Positions 1 through 6,109 of a DNA stretch of 7,158 bases are shown here, piece by piece. Origin of the DNA: Candidatus Hydrogenedentota bacterium (GTDB lineage: Bacteria > Hydrogenedentota > Hydrogenedentia > Hydrogenedentales > GCA-2746185). Position 1 is the first letter of the stretch; every line of letters starts with the position of its first letter. The DNA is taken from NCBI GenBank assembly GCA_030123645.1, contig JASJYE010000119.1, forward strand, positions 1 through 7,158. Direction: 5' to 3'. The notes beneath the pieces are model-generated. The model ran no database searches, had not been told where the DNA came from, and saw nothing but the letters and a program-made list of their open reading frames with translations. Both the position numbers and the translations under genes were made by a program.

Positions 1-57
1 AAAGGGACTGACGCAAGCGGAGCGAGGTACGAGCGTAGACGTGTCTGTCCCTTTTTT
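1..57. repeat. Dispersed 55-base repeat with inverted ends, copy A
   Basis: Bases 1-55 match bases 2526-2580 with no gaps and a single difference (T at 36, C at 2561). The ends are inverted relative to each other: AAAGGGACTGAC at 1-12 pairs with GTCTGTCCCTTT at 43-54, with one mismatch. A run of six T follows the 3' arm. The window opens exactly inside the element, so its left boundary (more A bases are present in copy B) is cut off. The element reads without a stop into the gspK frame. It could be a REP-like or miniature mobile element, or a terminator-like module; no transposase is present here. That it is a repeat is seen directly; what class it belongs to is not known. Confidence 0.85.
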
Positions 58-1104
58 GGTCACGACGGCGGTTTCGCCCTCATCGGCGCCATCGGCATGC
101 TTGCGCTCTTCGCCCTCCTCGGCACCGCCTACGTTAAATACATGATGATCGAGTTCGAAGATACGCGACTTCACCTCGATGAAATCCGCGCCCAACATCT
201 GGCCTCGGGAGGCATCTACGCCGCTATTGGAGAAATCGGCTCCGCGCTCGATAACGGCGAAATCCCCGAGAAGGGATACACAATCAAAGGGAACGCCTAT
301 CGCTACGAAGGCGGTGGGCGCGTCGAGTACGAACAGGAAATACAGGTCTCGGTGTCTGACGAATCCGGGCGGATCAATATTAACCACGCCCCGCCCGAAC
401 TTCTCGCGGCTTTCGGAATGGACGCCGAGGCCATCGGCAAGCTTAAGGAGGCCATCCCGACCCCCACTGGCTTGCGTTCCGGATCGAGGCGGTGGCTGAA
501 CAGCGTCGACGACCTCCTGACACGCAAGATCGTCAATCGCAGGCAATTCGACGCCATCCAGACGGGACTGCTTACCACCTATACCGTGGAGGACCACAGC
601 AACCCCGCCCGCTTCCTTAATCTGAACGCCGCCGACTTGGACGTCCTTGCGGCGATCTTCGGCATAAGCGATCCCGGCGAAGTCAGCCAACTGATGGCAA
701 AGAGGCCGTTCCTAGACTGGCAGGACGCCGTAACCAAGTCCGGACGCGAATCCAGCACCTTCAACGTCAAGCCCCCCCGCTACGCTTCCCGCGAGATGCC
801 ACGTGAATTGGACCTTGCATCACGCTGTTTCCGCCTCCATAGCGAGGTAAGCATGAGTTTTAGAGGCATCGCCCGCCGCTCGGTAGCCGCATCGGTCGAG
901 GCCGTCGTGCTCTTCAAAGAAGACGGAAGCTTCGCCATCCGTTTTTGGAACGAAGGCCCGCTAAGGCTCGCGCAATCAGACGAGGGTGCGCCGGAAGCCT
1001 CTGAGGCATCCGGCGCGGGCGCGTCGCCCGAGACCCTGCCGGCGGCTGAAGAAGCAGCGCTGGCAGATGAATCCGAGGACGAGACAAACGAAACGACACC
1101 GTAG
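1..1104 (+). CDS. gspK: GspK-type minor pseudopilin of a type II secretion system (5' partial)
   Basis: Likely the large minor pseudopilin that caps the type II secretion pseudopilus, anchored in the inner membrane with its body in the periplasm. The frame is open from base 1. The first ATG is at 97, but it lies inside the membrane helix. The true prepilin-peptidase signature is upstream: Gly-Gly-Phe-Ala-Leu-Ile at bases 67-84, cleaved before Phe (73-75), followed by about 20 hydrophobic residues. Position +5 after cleavage is not Glu, as is usual for GspK and unlike other pseudopilins. Counting from Met97, two GspK-type helix-hairpin-helix motifs are visible: DESGRININ at 88-96 and FLNLNAADLDVLAAIFG at 173-189. 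A late segment (249-271) resembles the terminal sheet region. The last 45 residues or so form an acidic, Ala/Glu-rich, probably disordered tail. No ATG, GTG or TTG precedes the cleavage site in frame, so the start is outside the window or was displaced by repeat copy A. gspF follows after 49 bases. Confidence 0.8.
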   Translation, partial: KGTDASGARYERRRVCPFFGHDGGFALIGAIGMLALFALLGTAYVKYMMIEFEDTRLHLDEIRAQHLASGGIYAAIGEIGSALDNGEIPEKGYTIKGNAYRYEGGGRVEYEQEIQVSVSDESGRININHAPPELLAAFGMDAEAIGKLKEAIPTPTGLRSGSRRWLNSVDDLLTRKIVNRRQFDAIQTGLLTTYTVEDHSNPARFLNLNAADLDVLAAIFGISDPGEVSQLMAKRPFLDWQDAVTKSGRESSTFNVKPPRYASREMPRELDLASRCFRLHSEVSMSFRGIARRSVAASVEAVVLFKEDGSFAIRFWNEGPLRLAQSDEGAPEASEASGAGASPETLPAAEEAALADESEDETNETTP

Positions 1105-1138
1105 CGCTAACGCATGCGCCGGTGCGTACTGACGGCAC

Positions 1139-1144
1139 GGAGGA
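1139..1144 (+). promoter_or_regulatory. Shine-Dalgarno site of the gspF-like gene
   Basis: GGAGGA lies 9 bases before the ATG at 1154. It is the clearest ribosome binding site in the window and fixes the start of the gspF-like protein at the beginning of its lysine-rich tail, which argues that the tail is really translated. Confidence 0.75.
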
Positions 1145-1153
1145 TAACAGGAC

Positions 1154-2470
1154 ATGGCCACGAAAGCGCAGACCAAAAGCGCAGCCAAAAAGAAGCCGGC
1201 TAAGAGAAAACCGGCCAAGAAAAAAGCTGCCGCCAAGGCGAAGAGACCCGCGGGTAAGCCCGTGGGCGCTAAAAAGGCCGTCGTAGAGTTGCGGCAGGCT
1301 GAGAACCTGATCGAAGCGGAGTTGGACCGGCCGGGGAAGAAGGCCCGTGCCGCGTCGGCCGTACCAAGCGTCAGTGCCGCGGCCGATACCATACTCTCAC
1401 GCGCGGGCGGCGGCGTACGCAACAAGGAGATCACGGCTTTTCTGCGCCAGCTGGTCATGATGCTCGAGGCGGGCACGCCAATCCTCAAATCGCTAAAATC
1501 CCTGGCAGGCCGTGGAGAACGCAAAACGCTCCGCGACATGATCCGAGGAATTACGGAGTTTGTCGAGGCGGGCAACCCGCTGTGGCAGGCCTTCGCGCGT
1601 GAGGGAAAACACTTCCCGCCCGTGGATGTGAATCTCATCAAGGCCAGCGAAGCCAGCGGCACGCTCACCTCCGTGCTCAAACGGATCGCCGACTATCGCG
1701 AGAAGCGCGAGCGCCTAGACAAGTATCTCCAAGTTGCAATGATCTATCCCACCATTCTGCTTTTCGTGTGCGTGATCCTTGTGATCATCCTCTCCGCCTT
1801 CGTCCTCCCTGCCTTCAAGGAGGTCTTCGAGTCCATGGACGCTGAAATCGGCGGCTTCTCCTTATTCGTTATGAACGTGTCCGATTTGATCTCCAACTAC
1901 TGGTGGCTCCCCTTGGGTGCTATCGCCGGGCTTTATGCCTTCTACAAGCTCTATTGGGTGAAGAACCCTCTGCGGAGACTTCAATCCGACAAGGTCAAGC
2001 TCAGACTTCCCATCTGGGGCTCCATCATCCAGCGCGGCGTCATCGCCGATTTCACCCGTACCTTCTCAATGCTCCTACGCAGCGGCATCTCGATGATGGC
2101 CACGCTCGACCTCTGCAAGAACTCCGTCACCAACCACGCTTACATCGGCGTCATCCAGGACTTGCGCGACTCCGTCGAGACCGGCGAAGGCCTCGAAGCG
2201 CCCCTGCGCCAGGCGGAAAAGGACGGCTACGTCCCGGGCATCGTGGTCGACATGCTGGTAACCGGCGAAGAATCCGGCTCCCTAGATAAGGTCGCCGATC
2301 AGATAGCGGATATCTACGAAGAGGAAGTCGAAATCGCAGTCAACGGCATCAAAGAGGCGATTACACCCATTTTCGTCGTCGGCATGGGCGCTGTCGTGGG
2401 CTGTATGGTGCTCGCCATGTTCCTGCCCCTGATTTCGATGATCGAGGGCATCGCCGCCGGAGGACTCTAG
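1154..2470 (+). CDS. gspF: GspF/PilC-family inner-membrane platform protein with an H1-like basic N-terminal tail
   Basis: Polytopic platform protein of a type II secretion or type IV pilus machine; in known systems it contacts the assembly ATPase on the cytoplasmic side and organises pseudopilin addition. The 438 residues hold two T2SSF domains (about 93-216 and 296-427) with three predicted membrane segments (about 194-221, 248-266, 402-428), the normal GspF plan. The repeated signature is present in both halves: EASGTL at 166-171 and GEESGSLDKV at 371-380. What differs is the N-terminus: the usual short globular module before the first T2SSF domain is absent. Residues 1-41 instead contain 15 Lys and 2 Arg among Ala and Pro, with KKPAKRKPAKKKAAAKAK-type repeats, followed by a variable linker to about residue 88. 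A strong ribosome binding site supports the start. It is 49 bases downstream of gspK and probably co-transcribed with it. Whether it serves secretion or pili cannot be settled without the rest of the cluster; gspK as neighbour favours type II secretion. Confidence 0.9.
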   Translation: MATKAQTKSAAKKKPAKRKPAKKKAAAKAKRPAGKPVGAKKAVVELRQAENLIEAELDRPGKKARAASAVPSVSAAADTILSRAGGGVRNKEITAFLRQLVMMLEAGTPILKSLKSLAGRGERKTLRDMIRGITEFVEAGNPLWQAFAREGKHFPPVDVNLIKASEASGTLTSVLKRIADYREKRERLDKYLQVAMIYPTILLFVCVILVIILSAFVLPAFKEVFESMDAEIGGFSLFVMNVSDLISNYWWLPLGAIAGLYAFYKLYWVKNPLRRLQSDKVKLRLPIWGSIIQRGVIADFTRTFSMLLRSGISMMATLDLCKNSVTNHAYIGVIQDLRDSVETGEGLEAPLRQAEKDGYVPGIVVDMLVTGEESGSLDKVADQIADIYEEEVEIAVNGIKEAITPIFVVGMGAVVGCMVLAMFLPLISMIEGIAAGGL

Positions 2471-2507
2471 TGGGGTGAGTCATGCTGATGGACCATTATC
2501 ACCCCCA
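2471..2507 (+). terminator. Stem-loop directly after the gspF-like stop codon
   Basis: GGGGTGA (2472-2478) pairs with TCACCCC (2499-2505) immediately after the stop codon. Inside the loop, GTC/GAC and CAT/ATG can pair further (2479-2493, with one bulge). No T tract follows, so this is either a weak terminator or a 3' stabilising hairpin. A second hairpin-capable element with T runs, repeat copy B, follows 16 bases later. Confidence 0.4.
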
Positions 2508-2522
2508 GCAAGAACGCTGAGC

Positions 2523-2580
2523 AAAAAAGGGACTGACGCAAGCGGAGCGAGGTACGAGCGCAGACGTGTCTGTCCCTTTT
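2523..2580. repeat. Dispersed 55-base repeat with inverted ends, copy B; possible bidirectional terminator
   Basis: Second copy of the element at the left edge, with one substitution across the shared 55 bases (2526-2580). AAAAGGGACTGAC (2525-2537) can pair with GTCTGTCCCTTTT (2568-2580) at 12 of 13 positions, leaving a loop of about 30 bases. The element begins with six A and ends with four T, so on either strand the stem is followed by a T run. It lies between the convergent gspK-gspF and miaA operons, where a two-way terminator would fit. The repeat is seen directly; the terminator role is inferred, and the large loop makes it uncertain. Confidence 0.8.
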
Positions 2581-2672
2581 CTTGCGGCATTGCATGCATA
2601 AACGACGCACGGATGGCAGCCGCCGACTTTGAACCACACGACTAGCAGCCCAGAGAGAGCGGCAGGGGCCGA

Positions 2673-3665
2673 TTACTCGGATCCCGGTCCCTGGACAAGC
2701 TGTAACCCGCCCAAGCCCACGTCGAAGATCTGTACTGCGCCGCGCGCAGTCGCCTGCATCGCGAACCCTGACGTCCGTCCCCATGGAACGCTAAACTGGG
2801 CCTGATCCCCGCCCGGCCGCTTCGCGCAAATCACATAGTCCAAGGGATTGTCTCGAAAGAGCACGAGCTGGTCCCGTAGGCAGCTTTCGGGCCCATAGTG
2901 GTTTGTAAAACCCACCGACCAGCGGGCGTCGCGAATCGAGCGACGCGCGCGATGCAGTTTCCCCGAACGACCGCGCAGGTCCAATTCCCCCAGCTCCGAA
3001 GTGTAATAGCCAAGATAGCCGTCCAGACCGAAACGGTGCGTGAATGTTGCCGGACCCAGATAATCCCGCGAAAGGGCCGATGCGATCTCCGCGCTTCCCA
3101 AACTCACAAGCGTCGGCGCTCGGCAGTCGCTCAGCAGATCGAGCGCCTGCGCAAACTGTTCCCGTGACCCCGCGCTCGTAAGGTCGCCCGTGACAAGGAC
3201 GATCGAAACGCCCGCTTCATTTATCGCTTTGGTGCTTTGATAAATCCGCGTGTCCCGGCCGGTTTCAGCGCCGATTCGCAGGTTCGTAAGATGCGCGATT
3301 CGATAGGAAACCGGAAAGACATCATAGACGAACACAGACCTAGAATTTCGGTCCTCGCCGCCGTCCGAATCCGCCTCGAGTGTATATGTCCCTGCGGCAA
3401 TCTCCGCTGGAACATGACTCACCCCCTCATAGAGGCCGCTCGGCAACCGCGCCCAAGCGGTCGAAAGAGAATGCGTGGCCGAAACGGAGGTCAACCTGAG
3501 TTCAGCCTCCGCCCGCGTAAGTACTGAGAAAGTGCCGCCGCTCTGCACCAGCGCGGGCCGGGCGTCATTCGGAAGCAACACCAAGCCGAGGCTCCCGTCG
3601 GCCTCGCGGGCGCACGCGGCCATGCTCAGGAGACACGCGCATGCCGCCGTGAAGACATGCCTCAT
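2673..3665 (-). CDS. Exported protein with a degenerate calcineurin-like phosphoesterase fold (probable pseudoenzyme)
   Basis: A 330-residue protein starting at the ATG that overlaps the upstream gene's stop (ATGA). An in-frame ATG at 3680 would add five residues. Residues 1-18 form a signal peptide ending AAC-A; Cys18 could be lipidated, but -3 is Met, so ordinary signal peptidase cleavage is equally possible. Residues about 25-117 look like a beta-rich Ig-like module. From 120 the order resembles a metallophosphoesterase: YRIAHLTNLRIG (121-132) where SDLH-like residues are expected, then VLVTGDLTSAG (157-166) with intact Gly-Asp, then SLGSAEI (188-194) in place of GNHD/E, NHY (255-257) at the position of the second His motif, and ICAKRP (279-284) in place of GHxH. 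The first Asp and His, the Asn and His of GNHD, and the GHxH histidines are missing, so metal catalysis is unlikely. The family assignment rests on motif order and spacing and is moderately sure; the true function is unknown. Confidence 0.75.
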   Translation of the reverse strand: MRHVFTAACACLLSMAACAREADGSLGLVLLPNDARPALVQSGGTFSVLTRAEAELRLTSVSATHSLSTAWARLPSGLYEGVSHVPAEIAAGTYTLEADSDGGEDRNSRSVFVYDVFPVSYRIAHLTNLRIGAETGRDTRIYQSTKAINEAGVSIVLVTGDLTSAGSREQFAQALDLLSDCRAPTLVSLGSAEIASALSRDYLGPATFTHRFGLDGYLGYYTSELGELDLRGRSGKLHRARRSIRDARWSVGFTNHYGPESCLRDQLVLFRDNPLDYVICAKRPGGDQAQFSVPWGRTSGFAMQATARGAVQIFDVGLGGLQLVQGPGSE

Positions 3666-4735
3666 GGATCCGGCCGCCATGCAGGAGCGCCGTCTATTGA
3701 GACATCCTCCGTTAATTGCGTCGTGTTTCGACCGTTTACATCGGTAATGAATACGCTCGGATTTCCGCGTCGATCGGATACGAAGGCAATCCACTTGCCG
3801 TCAGGCGACCAGGTCGGCCACCAGCTCGAGGCGCGGGCCTCTACGGCCACCGGATATACCCTCGCCGTCTCCAGGTGCACACGATACACGCCGCGCCGGC
3901 CTGAGCGAAACGATTCAAAGGCCAGCCAGTCGTTGTTTGGCGCCCATACCGGGTTCCAATCCGCTGCACGATGGTTCGTCAAGTCCCAAGTGCCTTTGCG
4001 CGAGTACAGGAAAATCTCCCGGTCGCCGCCGTCGTCGGACTCGTAGGCAATTGCCTGATGCCGGCGCGCGGGCGTCGGCCGCCATTCCGCATAGGTCCCC
4101 TGGGACGCCAACACCCGCTCGGGCATCGCGACAGTTTCCGTCGCGGTCACGAGAAAGAGATCGGAAGTCAAAGTGCCGTCTGTCTCGGTCAGGCCTATCG
4201 CTACGAGCCCTACCGACTCGTCCAGATCTTCGGCAAAAATGGGATTCACGACGGACACGTTGCTGTCCTCGTCCGTGAGCAACGACACGAGGAGGTCGCG
4301 CGCAAGCCACGCGGGCGTCATGAGCCGCGTCCGGCCGCCTCCCCAGACCTCCTCCCGGTCAGAGGCGACGTTGTAGACGAATATTTGGCGGTCAGAAGCC
4401 GTTCCCGTCGTGTAGGCGATTCTAGAGCCGTCGGGCGACCAGACCGGATCGCGGTTCATCGGCCGCGAATGCCGGAGCTGCCGGCCCTCCGACCCGTCTT
4501 CGCGGACGATATAGATCGCCCTACCCTTTGCGGTCTCCGTATCAAAGGCCAGCCAATAACCGTCGGGCGACCATCTGGGCGCACCGTCCCGCTTGCCCGG
4601 TCCCACTTCGCTAAGGGTGCGCGACGCCACATCCATCACAACCGCTCGGCGATCGGCCTCGGTCGCTCCGCTAAGGTAGGCGATCTGGCCCGTAGGCCCG
4701 GCGCTGGCCATCACACAAAAGATTAAACCCACCAT
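3662..4735 (-). CDS. TolB-like beta-propeller protein (WD40-like PD40 repeats), probably exported
   Basis: A 357-residue protein built from PD40 repeats of the kind found in the TolB C-terminal propeller. Clear repeat cores are APRWSPDGYWLAFDT (52-66), DPVWSPDGSRIAYTT (96-110), NPVWAPNNDWLAFES (261-275), WPTWSPDGKWIAFVS (306-320) and a final APAWRPD (350-356); the region at about 140-230 is more divergent but of similar period. Residues 2-12 are a short hydrophobic export signal with no positive n-region; there is no in-frame alternative ATG, GTG or TTG between an upstream TGA and this ATG, and no good Shine-Dalgarno site. The N-terminal TolB domain is missing, so this is not an orthologue of tolB, and no tol-pal genes are nearby. 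Propellers of this type usually bind proteins or glycans. Its stop overlaps the next gene's start (ATGA), so the two products are probably made together and may act together in the envelope. Confidence 0.82.
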   Translation of the reverse strand: MVGLIFCVMASAGPTGQIAYLSGATEADRRAVVMDVASRTLSEVGPGKRDGAPRWSPDGYWLAFDTETAKGRAIYIVREDGSEGRQLRHSRPMNRDPVWSPDGSRIAYTTGTASDRQIFVYNVASDREEVWGGGRTRLMTPAWLARDLLVSLLTDEDSNVSVVNPIFAEDLDESVGLVAIGLTETDGTLTSDLFLVTATETVAMPERVLASQGTYAEWRPTPARRHQAIAYESDDGGDREIFLYSRKGTWDLTNHRAADWNPVWAPNNDWLAFESFRSGRRGVYRVHLETARVYPVAVEARASSWWPTWSPDGKWIAFVSDRRGNPSVFITDVNGRNTTQLTEDVSIDGAPAWRPDP

Positions 4736-4807
4736 GGCGCGTATTCTATGGCCATCGCTACGCCCTCAGCAAATCTTGGGCAACCGCTCCCGAGGCCAAC
4801 GCATGCG

Positions 4808-6109
4808 TCAATCCAATTTTCGAACTAAGGCCAGTACGCTCTTCTGCGCTTCGAGATCGGCCCGCAGTTGCCCCTTCTCGATCGTATGCCCTCCATGACG
4901 CCACATTAACGCTGCAAGCGCATCAAAAGTGTTCTGCTCGGCCAACCCGCTATCGCGCAGATGATGCACAAGCTTTAGCGTCGTAAACCCGTCGAACCAC
5001 CGGTCAAACTGACGAAGCAGCATTTCAGAATCTCGCGTGTTGGCCTGCAGCTTCGGCCAAATCGTCTCAAACTTCTGTTTACGCAAGAAGTTTCCGAGTT
5101 CCGCCGCAATCCCCCGCGCCTCGGAGAAAAGATATTCCGCGTCCGCCTCCGGGTGAGATCGCACGGTTTCCAGCCACGCCCGAAGTATATCGTACGAATC
5201 CGGGTGATACACGCGATACTCCTCGTGGTTGCCCTGCATGAACCGTTCCACGCGCTTGCCCGTCCCAAACGGGACACGCCACGATGCCCGCGAAGATGGA
5301 TGGACGGTGGTCTCAGCGATCCTGGCGACTTGCCCAGTCTTCGCCAGGTCCTGCAAGAAGTAAAAATCCTCGCCCGCCTGCCGTCGCTTCATCCCCCCGG
5401 CCGCGGCGTAGGCCTCCATCGTGCATGCGATAGTCGAGCCGATCGTGTGAAACGCGTAGGGCGACCGTGCGTAGCGCAGACCGAGAACGTGGTAGCGCAG
5501 AAAAAGCTCATAGGCGACGATCGCCGCTTGTTGCGTTTCCGGGCCATCGAAGCGGTGCGCAAAATCAATGACGGCGCCCCAGCCCGGTCCCCCTCCAAAA
5601 TGCTTTCCGATCACCGCCAGATAATTCGACTCCACGCGCGTGTCCGCGTCGAGACAAACCATGACACCCTCCGTGTTGCCGGCCCGTCGAAGCACTGCCA
5701 GCGCCCAATCGAGCCCCAATTTCCGCGCCGTCCCCACGCCTTCCTTGTCCCCAAGTTCACAGCCCGGCGACGAAGCGTCCATGCAAACCAACCGAAGATT
5801 GGACAGCGAATGGCCGTCCGGGCGCTGTATCAGGCCCTTCAGAAATTCCAAGGTTGCCCGATTGTCCGCCAGCACGTCCTCGTCCACCAGCCCGGGACTG
5901 CGGTTGTTGACCACACACACGATCAACGTGCGTTGCAGGTCCCTCAGCGTGTTTGCGGCCAGGCTCGCGAGCGTAGCCTCCAACTCCGCACTTTCGGCGA
6001 GAATAGGGATCACCACCACTTGCGCAAGCCCCTCTACCTCTCCTACTGTCACCGGGCGTCCCCGGCGCTCGGCCCGATTCCGCAGATACTTCGCGACGGG
6101 ATCTTTCAT
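4808..6109 (-). CDS. Soluble family-2 (GT-A fold) glycosyltransferase
   Basis: A 433-residue GT2-like nucleotide-sugar transferase. The N-terminal nucleotide-binding strand is VVVIPILAES (31-40) with a VVNNRSP strand end at 66-72; the metal-binding DxD is CLDADT with Asp154 and Asp156; the acceptor/catalytic region is IGSTIACTMEAYAAAGG (223-239) followed by a GED motif at 246-248 inside a FYFLQDL context, the usual placement of the catalytic base in GT2 enzymes. No membrane segment is visible, so it should be cytosolic or peripheral. The last 150 or so residues (about 280-433) are a charged, mostly helical extension that I do not recognise. The ATG overlaps the miaA stop (ATGA); a GGAGG (6123-6127, reverse strand) lies 13 bases upstream, a little far. 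The substrate cannot be read from the sequence, and no neighbouring polysaccharide genes are present to suggest one. Confidence 0.85.
   Translation of the reverse strand: MKDPVAKYLRNRAERRGRPVTVGEVEGLAQVVVIPILAESAELEATLASLAANTLRDLQRTLIVCVVNNRSPGLVDEDVLADNRATLEFLKGLIQRPDGHSLSNLRLVCMDASSPGCELGDKEGVGTARKLGLDWALAVLRRAGNTEGVMVCLDADTRVESNYLAVIGKHFGGGPGWGAVIDFAHRFDGPETQQAAIVAYELFLRYHVLGLRYARSPYAFHTIGSTIACTMEAYAAAGGMKRRQAGEDFYFLQDLAKTGQVARIAETTVHPSSRASWRVPFGTGKRVERFMQGNHEEYRVYHPDSYDILRAWLETVRSHPEADAEYLFSEARGIAAELGNFLRKQKFETIWPKLQANTRDSEMLLRQFDRWFDGFTTLKLVHHLRDSGLAEQNTFDALAALMWRHGGHTIEKGQLRADLEAQKSVLALVRKLD

Noticed and set aside
97..99. ATG at 97 as the gspK start
   Set aside because: It falls within the membrane helix, downstream of the prepilin cleavage site at 70-75.
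1110..1127. Small inverted repeat ACGCA/TGCGT between gspK and gspF
   Set aside because: Only five base pairs and no T run; such short stems are expected by chance in GC-rich DNA.
976..1680. Open frame of 234 codons on the minus strand
   Set aside because: It lies antisense across the end of gspK and the first part of gspF; the protein is low-complexity (Ala/Phe/Leu-rich from the antisense of Lys/Ala codons) and matches nothing.
2591..2598. Perfect palindrome TGCATGCA after repeat copy B
   Set aside because: Eight bases, single occurrence, no associated promoter or operator context.
3666..3794. Longer N-terminus for the phosphoesterase-like protein starting at 3794
   Set aside because: It would overlap the propeller gene by more than 130 bases and put 43 basic residues ahead of a clean signal peptide; the ATGA junction at 3662-3665 is a better start.
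3971..4726. Open frame of 251 codons on the plus strand
   Set aside because: Antisense to the propeller gene, Arg/Gly-rich and without recognisable motifs.
3662..4735. Assignment of the propeller gene as tolB
   Set aside because: It lacks the TolB N-terminal domain and tol-pal neighbours; only the repeat type is shared.
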